Origin: Flaccisagitta enflata
Taxonomy: Eukaryota > Chaetognatha > Sagittoidea > Aphragmophora
Assembly (NCBI GenBank): GCA_965153355.1
Contig: OZ231128.1
Coordinates: forward strand, 49,042,001 to 49,106,000
Direction of reading: 5' to 3'
Length of the DNA stretch: 64,000 nt
Shown: one piece after another, positions 22,616 to 61,099 of the stretch
Numbering within the stretch: the first letter of the stretch is position 1
Layout of the letters: each line of letters begins with the position of its first letter
Translations under genes and position numbers: made by a program
Notes under the pieces: generated by a model
Databases searched by the model: none
Seen by the model: the letters and a program-made list of their open reading frames with translations, nothing else
What the model was told of the DNA's origin: nothing

Positions 22616-23026
22616 TTATTTGCTGAGTAGGTATACGTGTAACTTAGCCTTAGACATGATCTCAGACAAGGCAGACGCATAGGTGAGGCGGTGTGCCACC
22701 AAAAAGCCAAAATTGACATCGCGCGTTACGGCCCGAAGGAGGCCTCCACTTATCTTGTTTGCACACCAAAATGTTTTTAGTACCTTTAAATCATCATTGT
22801 ACGTGTTCTCATGGTCGACCATGGGCATACGGCGTGGCAGGGTCGACTTTTTCGTTTTTGTCTTTAAGCGATTTTGTCGCGGTTCGACGCAACGACTCAT
22901 CAAAACCAACATCGTTTTTCTGTTGCTCAAAGGCATAAGTTTCATTGTCCTGGTGGCGATCGGTGGCGACGTAGAAAAACGCGCATATTTCACTTTTGAA
23001 AATTTACTTAGCTTCCAGTTTAGCAA
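22616..23026 (-). other. Unsupported open frame of 136 codons
   Basis: The minus strand is open for 136 codons with a protein-like mix of residues (for example GGLLRAVTRDVNFGFLVAH). The plus strand is also open for 119 codons at 22683-23042. I see no family motif, splice signals or neighbouring exons. It could be an old gene or transposon fragment. Confidence 0.15.
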
Positions 23027-23376
23027 GAGGCGAATCTCATAAAGTCGGTAAATCCCATATCCTAGATCTCACTTGAATCAGAATGGAGATTTTGACGTCA
23101 GACTCACTATTGGGAGTACAGACTGACATGAACAAGTAAGAATATGATTTGACCGTCCAGCTGATGAGTTCAAGATGTAATGATTTTACCAAAAAAAATT
23201 CATTTTTTATCTACACAGCCTCTGTCGGAATACATTGATATGGCGAACCGACAGATGAGCGTGCCCGCTGCTTGACGCAACCAAAAAGAAAAAGAACAAA
23301 CCAACGAAAAAAAAAAGGAATGAAAGAAACAAGACGAAAGGGAAAAAATGAGCGAAGGAGCAATGGAAAAGAACAA

Positions 23377-23670
<294 letters not shown>

Positions 23671-23749
23671 GAAAAATGCGAAGGAAAGAAAAAAAACATG
23701 ATAAAAAGTAAAAAACTGGGTACGTAACTGATATCTCTCACTCACTCAA

Positions 23750-23839
<90 letters not shown>

Positions 23840-23960
23840 GCACACACACACGCACGCACACACGCACGCACGCACGCACACGCACGCACGCATGCACACG
23901 CACGCACGCACACACACGCACACTCACACTCGCTTCTGCACTCGTACACACAAACACACA
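23750..23960. repeat. CA microsatellite with CACG variants
   Basis: Pure (CA)n to about 23835 is followed by CACG/CGCA interspersions. It abuts the next element. Confidence 0.97.
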
Positions 23961-24120
23961 CGTACGGGTGGGCAGAGGCAGTGATTGAAAAGGGTAACCA
24001 AAGATTTGGGCTGGATCAGTTATGCAAAAAACACCCACGGCCCATAAACGCCGAAGAAGAAATGTTACCGATGAACCAACCGACGGACATGCATGGCGGG
24101 TTGTAGAGTCGCGTGCACAC
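23960..24120 (-). mobile_element. CGCGAC-element, reverse copy
   Basis: It begins GTACGGGTGGGCAGAGGCAG and ends GGGTTGTAGAGTCGCGTGC. Confidence 0.65.
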
Positions 24121-24207
24121 AACAACAATGCATGAGTTGTGGACGTAAGGAGTTATGGACGTAAGGATTTATGAACGTAAGGTCGTAAGGACGACCCATG
24201 CGAAAGA

Positions 24208-25010
24208 GGGTGAATTTCTAGTCACAGATAAAAATGGGGGCTTGGTCGCTCGCTACATACGTTCATTCGCTTGAACTGCTACGCTCAGTTACTCCGTTCA
24301 CGGGCCCGCTCACTCACTTCGCTCGCTCCCTCACACAGTGCTTTCAAACCAACTCTGAGTGAAAAGTCATATAACTGTGGGTTTTTCTGCATTTTTTAGC
24401 AGTATTGGGGTGTAAGAGCATGTAACTAGCAAAAATAAAATCATTCCCTAAGCGCTTTTTGAGTAACCTTCAAAATCAGAAAAAAATAAACCTAATTTCA
24501 ATGCAGATTCTTTTGGGATGTGTTGACTAAATTATAGATTCTATATTGTTAATCTATGCAAAATTCCCTTTCATTTGATAGGTCGCACTCTATACTTTTG
24601 CAAAGAATTAAAGTTTTCATTTTTTGAGTCACCGTTACAAAAAAGTAACGGTGATTTAAAATATGAAAACCTAATTTCTATTTCTATATAAAACCATATA
24701 GTGTGACCTATCAAGTGAAAGGAAATTTTGTATTGAATAACAATATTGAATCAGAAAATAAGCCAATACAACTCATTAGAATCTGCATTACAAATAGGTT
24801 TAATTTTTTTCTATTTTGAAGAGTACTAAAAAAGCGCTCGGGGAATGGTTTTATTTTTGCTAGTTACATGCTCTTACATCCCAATACTGCTCAAAAATGC
24901 AGAAAAACCCACAGTTATATGATTTTCCACTGAGAATTTTTTTAAAAGCACAGTGCTCATGGGATAGGAGAAAATCTTGAATTTATGTCCACGCTGTATA
25001 CGCAATCGAT
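24208..25010 (+). mobile_element. GAGCGA-rich MITE (family F3), split by another element
   Basis: The left part (24208-24333) shares TTTCTAGTCA and the GGTCGCTCGCTAC / CACTTCGCTCGCTC stretch with the copies at 46138-46410 and 53492-53751. The family sequence resumes after 24955 (CTCATGGGATAGGAGAAAAT, TTGAATTTATGTCCACGCTG). A different foldback element fills the gap. Confidence 0.65.
24334..24955. mobile_element. Foldback MITE (family F4), nested in an F3 copy
   Basis: This ~620-bp inverted repeat has imperfect arms of about 300 bp (for example GTTACATGCTCTTACA versus TGTAAGAGCATGTAAC). The arms meet near ACCGTTACAAAAAAGTAACGG at about 24636. Ends are CAC(A/T)GTGCTTT. No ORF is present. Confidence 0.8.
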
Positions 25011-25509
25011 GGTGATGATCGCTATTGTTGTCGGTACTGTTGTTGTCTGTTGGTCCTATCCGTAATGATCGAGTCAAATGTGGAAATGTGGAATAGATAC
25101 TCTTTGTATATGTACGTGGGCAGGGGGGAGTTGGGGTGCGGATGAGTGTTGGGTGCCCCTGCCCTTCTATCCGCAACGCCGATGTGTTCACGCGAACACT
25201 TGTTTTTCTAGGAACGGAATATTCAATTCAGTTTACATAATGCATAAAATGTGGAATCTGAAGACGATGTTATTTGGTAAAACAAGATTAGGAAATCAGA
25301 TCGAAGCAATTTGCTTGAAACAAACATTAATAAAATCATTTATTTTTTTTAACAAGAAGGCGATACTGATTTTATGTTGATAGAATGCATTTTGATTTAA
25401 GTGTACATCGTGATAGATTCCAAGGGAAAAATTAATGCGTTTCTTAAGATTTGGCGGTGGGTGGGATGCAGGACAACATCCAGCTGAAAAGACAAAATCA
25501 CCAATGAGC

Positions 25510-28500
25510 TTAGGTGGTCGAGGTGGCCTGGGTGAAATATGCTTGATCGTTGCTTGATAACTACCACTGTGTAGCTGATTTGGGTGGTTTTAGGTGGTCG
25601 AGGTGGCCTGGGTGAAATATGCTTGATCGTTGCTTGATAACTACCACTGTGTAGCTGATTTGGGTGGTTTTAGGTGGTCGAGGTGGCCTGGGTGAAATAT
25701 GCTTGATCGTTGCTTGATAACTACCACTGTGTAGCTGATTTGGGTGGTTTTAGGTGGTCGAGGTGGCCTGGGTGAAATATGCTTGATCGTTGCTTGATAA
25801 CTACCACTGTGTAGCTGATTTGGGTGGTTTTAGGTGGTCGAGGTGGCCTGGGTGAAATATGCTTGATCGTTGCTTGATAACTACCACTGTGTAGCTGATT
25901 TGGGTGGTTTTAGGTGGTCGAGGTGGCCTGGGTGAAATATGCTTGATCGTTGCTTGATAACTACCACTGTGTAGCTGATTTGGGTGGTTTTAGGTGGTCG
26001 AGGTGGCCTGGGTGAAATATGCTTGATCGTTGCTTGATAACTACCACTGTGTAGCTGATTTGGGTGGTTTTAGGTGGTCGAGGTGGCCTGGGTGAAATAT
26101 GCTTGATCGTTGCTTGATAACTACCACTGTGTAGCTGATTTGGGTGGTTTTAGGTGGTCGAGGTGGCCTGGGTGAAATATGCTTGATCGTTGCTTGATAA
26201 CTACCACTGTGTAGCTGATTTGGGTGGTTTTAGGTGGTCGAGGTGGCCTGGGTGAAATATGCTTGATCGTTGCTTGATAACTACCACTGTGTAGCTGATT
26301 TGGGTGGTTTTAGGTGGTCGAGGTGGCCTGGGTGAAATATGCTTGATCGTTGCTTGATAACTACCACTGTGTAGCTGATTTGGGTGGTTTTAGGTGGTCG
26401 AGGTGGCCTGGGTGAAATATGCTTGATCGTTGCTTGATAACTACCACTGTAGCTGATTTGGGTGGTTTTAGGTGGTCGAGGTGGCCTGGGTGAAATATGC
26501 TTGATCGTTGCTTGATAACTACCACTGTGTAGCTGATTTGGGTGGTTTTAGGTGGTCGAGGTGGCCTGGGTGAAATATGCTTGATCGTTGCTTGATAACT
26601 ACCACTGTGTAGCTGATTTGGGTGGTTTTAGGTGGTCGAGGTGGCCTGGGTGAAATATGCTTGATCGTTGCTTGATAACTACCACTGTGTAGCTGATTTG
26701 GGTGGTTTTAGGTGGTCGAGGTGGCCTGGGTGAAATATGCTTGATCGTTGCTTGATAACTACCACTGTGTAGCTGATTTGGGTGGTTTTAGGTGGTCGAG
26801 GTGGCCTGGGTGAAATATGCTTGATCGTTGCTTGATAACTCGGAATACCACTGTGTAGCTGATTTGGGTGGTTTTAGGTGGTCGAGGTGGCCTGGGTGAA
26901 ATATGCTTGATCGTTGCTTGATAACTACCACTGTGTAGCTGATTTGGGTGGTTTTAGGTGGTCGAGGTGGCCTGGGTGAAATATGCTTGATCGTTGCTTG
27001 ATAACTACCACTGTGTAGCTGATTTGGGTGGTTTTAGGTGGTCGAGGTGGCCTGGGTGAAATATGCTTGATCGTTGCTTGATAACTACCACTGTGTAGCT
27101 GATTTGGGTGGTTTTAGGTGGTCGAGGTGGCCTGGGTGAAATATGCTTGATCGTTGCTTGATAACTACCACTGTGTAGCTGATTTGGGTGGTTTTAGGTG
27201 GTCGAGGTGGCCTGGGTGAAATATGCTTGATCGTTGCTTGATAACTACCACTGTGTAGCTGATTTGGGTGGTTTTAGGTGGTCGAGGTGGCCTGGGTGAA
27301 ATATGCTTGATCGTTGCTTGATAACTACCACTGTGTAGCTGATTTGGGTGGTTTTAGGTGGTCGAGGTGGCCTGGGTGAAATATGCTTGATCGTTGCTTG
27401 ATAACTACCACTGTGTAGCTGATTTGGGTGGTTTTAGGTGGTCGAGGTGGCCTGGGTGAAATATGCTTGATCGTTGCTTGATAACTACCACTGTGTAGCT
27501 GATTTGGGTGGTTTTAGGTGGTCGAGGTGGCCTGGGTGAAATATGCTTGATCGTTGATTGATGAGCCTACCACTGTGTAGCTGATTTGGGTGGTTTTAGG
27601 TGGTCGAGGTGGCCTGGGTGAAATATGCTTGATCGTTGCTTGATAACTACCACTGTGCAGCTGATTTGGGTGGTTTTAGGTGGCCGAGGTGGCCTGGGTG
27701 AAATATGCTTGATCGTTGCTTGATAACTACCACTGTGTAGCTGATTTGGGTGGTTTTAGGTGGTCGAGGTGGCCTGGGTGAAATATGCTTGATCGTTGCT
27801 TGATAACTACCACTGTGTAGCTGATTTGGGTGGTTTTAGGTGGTCGAGGTGGCCTGGGTGAAATATGCTTGATCGTTGCTTGATAACTACCACTGTGTAG
27901 CTGATTTGGGTGGTTTTAGGTGGTCGAGGTGGCCTGGGTGAAATATGCTTGATCGTTGCTTGATAACTACCACTGTGTAGCTGATTTGGGTGGTTTTAGG
28001 TGGTCGAGGTGGCCTGGGTGAAATATGCTTGATCGTTGCTTGATAACTACCTCTGTGTAGCTGATTTGGGTGGTTTTAGGTGGTCGAGGTGGCCTGGGTG
28101 AAATATGCTTGATCGTTGCTTGATAACTACCACTGTGTAGCTGATTTGGGTGGTTTTAGGTGGTCGAGGTGGCCTGGGTGAAATATGCTTGATCGTTGCT
28201 TGATAACTACCACTGTGTAGCTGATTTGGGTGGTTTTAGGTGGTCGAGGTGGCCTGGGTGAAATATGCTTGATCGTTGCTTGATAACTACCACTGTGTAG
28301 CTGATTTGGGTGGTTTTAGGTGGTCGAGGTGGCCTGGGTGAAATATGCTTGATCGTTGCTTGATAACTACCACTGTGTAGCTGATTTGGGTGGTTTTAGG
28401 TGGTCGAGGTGGCCTGGGTGAAATATGCTTGATCGTTGCTTGATAACTACCACTGTGTAGCTGATTTGGGTGGTTTTAGGTGGTCGAGGTGGCCTGGGTG

Positions 28501-30038
28501 AAATATGCTTGATCGTTGCTTGATAACTACCACTGTGTAGCTGATTTGGGTGGTTTTAGGTGGTCGAGGTGGCCTGGGTGAAATATGCTTGATCGTTGCT
28601 TGATAACTACCACTGTGTAGCTGATTTGGGTGGTTTTAGGTGGTCGAGGTGGCCTGGGTGAAATATGCTTGATCGTTGCTTGATAACTACCACTGTGTAG
28701 CTGATTTGGGTGGTTTTAGGTGGTCGAGGTGGCCTGGGTGAAATATGCTTGATCGTTGCTTGATAACTACCACTGTGTAGCTGATTTGGGTGGTTTTAGG
28801 TGGTCGAGGTGGCCTGGGTGAAATATGCTTGATCGTTGCTTGATAACTACCACTGTGTAGCTGATTTGGGTGGTTTTAGGTGGTCGAGGTGGCCTGGGTG
28901 AAATATGCTTGATCGTTGCTTGATAACTACCACTGTGTAGCTGATTTGGGTGGTTTTAGGTGGTCGAGGTGGCCTGGGTGAAATATGCTTGATCGTTGCT
29001 TGATAACTACCACTGTGTAGCTGATTTGGGTGGTTTTAGGTGGTCGAGGTGGCCTGGGTGAAATATGCTTGATAACTACCACTGTGTAGCTGATTTGGGT
29101 GGTTTTAGGTGGTCGAGGTGGCCTGGGTGAAATATGCTTGATCGTTGCTTGATAACTACCACTGTGTAGCTGATTTGGGTGGTTTTAGGTGGTCGAGGTG
29201 GCCTGGGTGAAATATGCTTGATCGTTGCTTGATAACTACCACTGTGTAGCTGATTTGGGTGGTTTTAGGTGGTCGGGTGGCCTGGGTGAAATATGCTTGA
29301 TCGCTTGATAACTACCACTGTGTAGCTGATTTGGGTGGTTTTAGGTGGTCAGGGTGGCCTGGGTGAAATATGCTTGACCGTTGCTTGATAACTACCACTG
29401 TGTAGCTGATTTGGGTGGTTTTAGGTGGTCGAGGTGGCCTGGGTGAAATATGCTTGATCGTTGCTTGATAACTACCACTGTGTAGCTGATTTGGGTGGTT
29501 TTAGGTGGTCGAGGTGGCCTGGGTGAAATATGCTTGATCGTTGCTTGATAACTACCACTGTGTAGCTGATTTGGGTGGTTTTAGGTGGTCGAGGTGGCCT
29601 GGGTGAAATATGCTTGATCGTTGCTTGATAACTACCACTGTGTAGCTGATTTGGGTGGTTTTAGGTGGTCGAGGTGGCCTGGGTGAAATATGCTTGATCG
29701 TTGCTTGATAACTACCACTGTGTAGCTGATTTGGGTGGTTTTAGGTGGTCGAGGTGGCCTGGGTGAAATATGCTTGATCGTTGATAACTACCACTGTGTA
29801 GCTGATTTGGGTGGTTTTAGGTGGTCGAGGTGGCCTGGGTGAAATATGCTTGATCGTTGCTTGATAACTACCACTGTGTAGCTGATTTGGGTGGTTTTAG
29901 GTGGTCGAGGTGGCCTGGGTGAAATATGCTTGATCGTTGCTTGATAACTACCACTGTGTAGCTGATTTGGGTGGTTTTAGGTGGTCGAGGTGGCCTGGGT
30001 GAAATATGCTTGATCGTTGCTTGATAACTACCACTGTG
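25510..30038. repeat. 80-bp satellite array, about 57 copies
   Basis: Near-identical 80-bp units (starting TTAGGTGGTCGAGGTGGCCT) run for about 4.5 kb. Most units are identical base for base. Exceptions are a 2-bp deletion near 26450, a short insertion near 26841, a variant junction near 27557, and clustered indels in the last dozen units (29070, 29275, 29300, 29780). The unit length is not a multiple of three and all frames have stops, so it is not coding. Copies are direct, with no distinct spacers, so it is not a CRISPR. Confidence 0.98.
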
Positions 30039-30164
30039 AACCGCACGTACCTGAGTGGAAAAAATGTGTTCGTACAAATCTTGGATCATGCGTTACAGAC
30101 CCACAGATGGACTGAGCGACTGATGAACAGAGAGATAGACAAAAGCTCTCATAGAACACACGGG

Positions 30165-30335
30165 TTACCCAAGTCGCGTGCGGGTGGGAAGGGGCAGTGA
30201 TGAAATAGACCAGCTAGGCAGTTGGGCAGGAGCTGTAACCCCAAAACCACCAGTAAACGCCAAAAAAGCGAAGTGTTACCAACCAACAGGCGGACCGACG
30301 GACAGAGCGGGTTGTAGAGTCGCGTACACGCGACT
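30165..30335 (-). mobile_element. CGCGAC-element, reverse copy with intact hairpin end
   Basis: It runs from AAGTCGCGTGCGGGTGGG to the hairpin GAGTCGCGTACACGCGACTAG. Confidence 0.75.
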
Positions 30336-30423
30336 AGAAATAGATATGATAATGAAGAAAGATGTAGATATAGATCTGAATAATTATGAGACTTGTTAGT
30401 TTTTTACAAGACACTCATGCAAG

Positions 30424-30502
<79 letters not shown>

Positions 30503-30574
30503 GCGCGCGCAAAGAATGAAGAAAGATGTAGATATAGATCTTAATAATTATGAGAGTTGTTAGTTTTTTACAAG

Positions 30575-30656
<82 letters not shown>

Positions 30657-30690
30657 CACACAGACACACACACACACAGACACACTCGAA
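30424..30690. repeat. Two CA microsatellites separated by a duplicated spacer
   Basis: (CA)n at 30424-30510 and 30576-30690. Both are preceded by a near-identical segment (GAAAGATGTAGATATAGATC...), so repeat and flank were duplicated together. Confidence 0.93.
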
Positions 30691-30842
30691 GACTTACCTG
30701 ACATCGCCAAACTCCGCTGATGCTGTCTTTATTGCTTGTGTCTTGCCGCCAGACGTGCCTAACTGTAATCGCCGAACCATGTATGTACTGTAATCAATGA
30801 AAAAGGATCAATTGACCTCTGCAAGCCCTTGTTCACACACAG

Positions 30843-31330
<488 letters not shown>

Positions 31331-31499
31331 CTGTACCGAGCCATTCAGAGGACACTGTTTCACAGCAGAGCTCTGTGGTCGCCGATTGACATGAGATCCG
31401 CTTCCGTAGCTCGAGCTTTGCTTCCAATGCCTTTTTTGCTAGGTATTGATGCGAGATGGGCCTGCAGTTGCCTATCAAAAAATAATTACATTATCGATA

Positions 31500-31797
<298 letters not shown>

Positions 31798-31829
31798 CAT
31801 CATTTTATTTTGTTTCCGAAACTTTTTTG

Positions 31830-32042
31830 GTTGCGGACACGGAACTCTATAAGAGGCTTTGTCCGTCCGTCGGTTGGTCTGTCAGTCGGTCGGTCAGTCG
31901 GTCATGGTGATCGAGTTGATAATGAGCGTTTTTGATACTTTCTTTGTATGTTTGAGTGTTGGACGTGGGTTGGAGTGTGGATGGGGGTTGGATGCCCCTG
32001 CCCACCCGTCCGCAACAATATTGTGACCCCGCGTCACTTGTT
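31830..32042 (+). mobile_element. CGCGAC-element, diverged copy
   Basis: It carries GACACGGAACTCTATAAGAG, a CCGT/CGGT tract, and GATGCCCCTGCCCACCCGTC. Its middle differs from the common form (GGACGTGGGTTGGAGTG). Confidence 0.55.
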
Positions 32043-32381
32043 ATCAATAGGTTGATGACAACGGCGACGATTGACGATTAGGCGCAAAACGGTCCGCCCA
32101 GACCTAGCCCTTGCTCAGGTTACCATTGCGTCCTCCCCCCTCAGCATCGATATAATTTCCCTTTGCTTCTGACCTGCGCCTGCATCTCTGATTCCATCCA
32201 TCTTTCTTGACTTGTCTTATCATCTGCGTCTCGCCATGTTCATCTCCCTGATGTCGACGTCAACAATGCTGAAGTCACCTGCTCAAAGGAAGCAAAAAAC
32301 AAGGCTGCATACACAAACCCCAGTCAGGAACGAGTAGCCAGGGGTAGTATAGAAAAAAAATGCTTCCATTTTGAAACAAGG

Positions 32382-32597
32382 CCGGATACATGGCTACCCT
32401 AATCGCGTGCGGGTGGGCAGGGGCAGTGATAGAGAAGGTCACTAAAGCATTTGCGCAGGAGCAGTAAGCTCAAAACACAAAAAAAAAAAACGCCAAAAGG
32501 TATAATGGGGACTGACCACTGACTGACTGACCGATCAACCGATGGACGGATGGACAAAGCAGGGTATCGAGTCGCGTAGCATGTGATTAAAAGAGTC
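32382..32597 (-). mobile_element. CGCGAC-element, reverse copy
   Basis: It runs from ACAAGGCCGGATACATGGC through GGGTGGGCAGGGGCAGTG to GAGTCGCGTAGCATGTGATT. Confidence 0.75.
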
Positions 32598-32639
32598 ACA
32601 GACCAACCTACCGACTGGCCGACTGACACAGCAAGTTAT

Positions 32640-32697
32640 CATCATGAACATGATTGTCATCATCAACATCGTCATCATCTTCATCTTCATCTTCATC

Positions 32698-32734
<37 letters not shown>

Positions 32735-32945
32735 CCGTCGTCGTCGTTGTCGTCATCATAATCATCATCATCATCATCATCATCGCAATCATCACGAGGT
32801 CACTGAGTTACGTAGCATTACTGTTTCAGAGCAGCCCTGATGTGACTCTTCGTAGGTTTTGCTTCCAATCACGCCGGCGCCTGTCTTAATCTCGAGCACT
32901 CACTTAGTCGCCTGTATGCAGAACATTAAAAAAATCGATGATTGG

Positions 32946-33026
<81 letters not shown>
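32640..33026. repeat. TCA tract and CT microsatellite
   Basis: Imperfect (CAT)n occupies 32640-32795 and pure (CT)n 32948-33026. The sequence between is unique, with no gene seen. 33030-33737 is AT-rich and featureless. Confidence 0.9.
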
Positions 33027-33027
<1 letters not shown>

Positions 33028-33737
33028 CAGACATTGCTTGTTTGTTCAATTGTTTGCTCAAGTGTTCGTTTGTTTGTCTGTCTATCCATAGATTCGTTCA
33101 AGCCTTCGTTGTATTAATCGACAATGCATGTCAGTTATCCTCACATTTTTGCGTAAAGAACCTGTTTGAGACGTGGATGTGCGAAAGTTAAGGTGATTGT
33201 TTCCAGCAACAGAAACCAACTTCGCGTATTGCATAAAAAGAAAAAGAATGAAAAAAAAATGACATAAATTCTGGATTGGCTCTTGGATATCCAATCGTAG
33301 TTTCTTCTCAGCATCAAGAATTTCTACAACAACTTTCTTTGCAGGGTTAGCAGCTTAGAACTTACATCATATTTGATAGTCACAGGGGCACTCATCAGTT
33401 CTTACTCACTGAATCGGGTAACATTAAGGTCACCCGTGAAAAGCTCTAGTCATAAATATTTCTACTCAGCTTGAAGTGGCAAACATAATTAAATGATAAA
33501 ATTTTTTTGTTAATTACATGTCCACTTCATACTAATATACATGCGATGGTAAACACAAAAAAAATATAAAAAAAAAATTGACCAGTTTTTTCTGTACTAC
33601 AGCAACAGCAACAGCAACAGCGCATGTCATGGTTAAATTCTACATGTTTTAGTGTCCCTAGATCATTCACTAAAAGAAGCATTTTTCATTGCGCTTAAGT
33701 AGAAGGCAGGACGATTTTAATGACAATTGACAAGAGA

Positions 33738-34310
33738 CAGTAGATCTCGTCTAGACTTGAGATAACGGGGGCAAGCATTGTAGATTAACAAATGAAGCCA
33801 GGGGATTGATATTTGGAACTTAGACTAAAAAAATTATGCTTTATTGCCCATGATAGTTGGTTGCCATGGAAATGCATTTCCATGTATTTACGCTAAAGTA
33901 TCAATATTTTCAGAAATTTTTTTAGGGAACATTGCTTAAAAACAAATTTGCTACAACTTTCCCACAGTATATTTTGTAAGAATATCGCTTGTTTAGCGGT
34001 TGCTAGGGGTTGTTACATATGGATAGTATCCATGTGTGACAACCCCTAACCGCTAAACAAGCGATATTCTTACAGAACATACGTGGAAAAGTTGTAGCAA
34101 ATTTAATTTTAAGCAATGTTCCTTCAAAATATTTCTCAAAATATTAATATTTTACCATGAATACATGGAAATGCGTTTCCATGGCAACCAATTATCATAG
34201 GGAATAAATTATTACTTTACTAGTTTACATTCCAAATATCAGCCCTCTAGTTTCATTTGTTCTTCCATAGTGCTTGCCCCCGTTATCTCATGTCTTGACG
34301 AGATCTACTG
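33738..34310. mobile_element. Foldback MITE, second F1 copy
   Basis: Ends are CAGTAGATCTCGTC and GACGAGATCTACTG. The right flank is TA and the left flank is GA, probably a mutated TA. The arm segments TTTGCTACAACTTTCCCACA and TGTAAGAATATCGC match the copy at 17097-17698, but the outer arms differ. Confidence 0.82.
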
Positions 34311-34362
34311 TATATAGAATAAAACTGTATGAGTTACGCCATGCTTTGACGGATCCGAGAAA

Positions 34363-34435
34363 AACAGAAACAGGTCGCCCAAGGGCAATATGTAGTCAGC
34401 TATACCCGTTGCTCTGCTTTGCATTATTGTGAATT
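34363..34435. repeat. GGTCGCCCAAGGGCAA dispersed repeat
   Basis: It shares CAGGTCGCCCAAGGGCAA and CCCGTTGC with 39942-40020. The CCCGTTGC part also occurs at 16015-16040 and 35835-35860. Confidence 0.55.
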
Positions 34436-34790
34436 GGAGTGAGGGGAAGCAGGGAAGCGGCCTCGAAGGGGATGAAGCTGTGTAGAACACAGGGAGACTT
34501 TTGTTCGTCCGTCAATCTGTCCGTCCATCCCCCTCCTAGGCCCTATCAGGCCGGAAATCTGCACTCTCAGGCCTAGAATCTGAGAGGGCAGATTTATAGC
34601 CTGAGAGGGCAGATTTCAGGCCTGAGAGGGCAGATTTCAGACCTGAGAGGGTGGATTTCAGGCCTGAGATCAGAGGGTAGATTTCAGACCTGAAACGGAC
34701 AGACGGACTGACGGACAAAGGAACAAAAGTCCCCCTGTGTTCTACAGGACTTTGTCTCCTTCGGGGCCGCTGCCCAAAAAGTCCTTTCGT
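34435..34790. mobile_element. CCTGTAG foldback element (F2), copy 2
   Basis: The inverted ends (GTAGAACACAGGGAGACTTT and AAAGTCCCCCTGTGTTCTAC) flank about six copies of a 21-bp unit (CAGATTTCAGGCCTGAGAGGG). Confidence 0.8.
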
Positions 34791-35031
34791 GATAAGTTGC
34801 GTACTCGGCCAGATACTCGGCTCGGTCAAGAACGAGGCGAGAAACGCGCTGAATCAACGAGAATCCGATGGACGGACGGACTGAAAAGTGGCTCAGACAG
34901 TCGCGTGCTCTTGGCATCATGCAAATTCTTGATTTTTTGTTTCGGTTTGTTCAATTTGTTCTATTTGTCCTCAGGAGTCCTGACACGTCTTAAAAAAGTA
35001 CCATTTAAAAAACAAAAGACATCGACTTATT

Positions 35032-35045
35032 GTATCCTTAACAAC
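35032..35045 (+). promoter_or_regulatory. Candidate RFX X-box upstream of DRC11
   Basis: GTATCCTTAACAAC fits the 14-base X-box pattern bound by RFX factors (GTHNYYATRRNAAC) with one mismatch at position 7. It lies 176 bp before the DRC11 start codon on the gene's strand. X-boxes are common in promoters of ciliary genes. Confidence 0.45.
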
Positions 35046-35220
35046 GCACCATAACAACCCACAAAACATCAAACCAGAAAACAAGAGAAAAGGAAATGAA
35101 GAAGCTAACCTCTCGAATATTATACATAACTCGATTACTAACAAATAAATTTGCTGTATAGTTTTTCCAGTGTTTGAATTTCCCGTTGTTGTTGAAACTT
35201 AGTCAAACCATACTACAAAA

Positions 35221-60468
<25,248 letters not shown>

Positions 60469-60469
60469 A

Positions 60470-60539
60470 AACAACAACAACAACATCGAACGAAGGAGAT
60501 GACGAAACGGGCGGCGATGACTTGACAACAACAACAACG

Positions 60540-60637
<98 letters not shown>

Positions 60638-60656
60638 AACAACGTCAACGACAACG

Positions 60657-60717
<61 letters not shown>

Positions 60718-60745
60718 CGACAACGACAACGACATCGACCACACG

Positions 60746-60810
<65 letters not shown>

Positions 60811-60812
60811 CC
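60470..60812. repeat. CAA microsatellite in the DRC11 3' UTR
   Basis: (CAA)n with CGA variants begins two bases after the stop codon. Polar Thr or Gln frames through it are not genes. Confidence 0.96.
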
Positions 60813-60953
60813 ACAGTTTGCATTCGTCTAATACACCATATCATCTGGTGCTTCACTCAAGGGAAGAAGAGGAGGAAAAGAGGGAAACTATTTAAATTTC
60901 AAAAACTTTCAACGAAATACAGGCAATTCCATCTCCCTTTTTCCCCAAAAGAA

Positions 60954-60959
60954 AATAAA
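60954..60959 (+). terminator. Candidate poly(A) signal for DRC11
   Basis: AATAAA about 490 bp after the stop; the first canonical signal downstream. Confidence 0.5.
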
Positions 60960-61099
60960 ACCAGAGCAAAAGAAAAAAACTCTCCAAATTCCCGGCCTTC
61001 ATTACATTTCTCAAAAGTTGTTTCCATTTTTCCACTTGGCAATTTCCAAAGAAAGGGCGCTTGTAATTTTGATTTGTATTTTCTTCTTTCGCCTTTTTT

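Noticed and set aside
22616-23042. A gene on either strand
   Set aside because: Both strands are open for over 100 codons, but no motif, splice sites or partner exons support either; kept only as a low-confidence note.
25510-30038. CRISPR array
   Set aside because: The 80-bp units are joined directly, with no unique spacers, in an animal genome.
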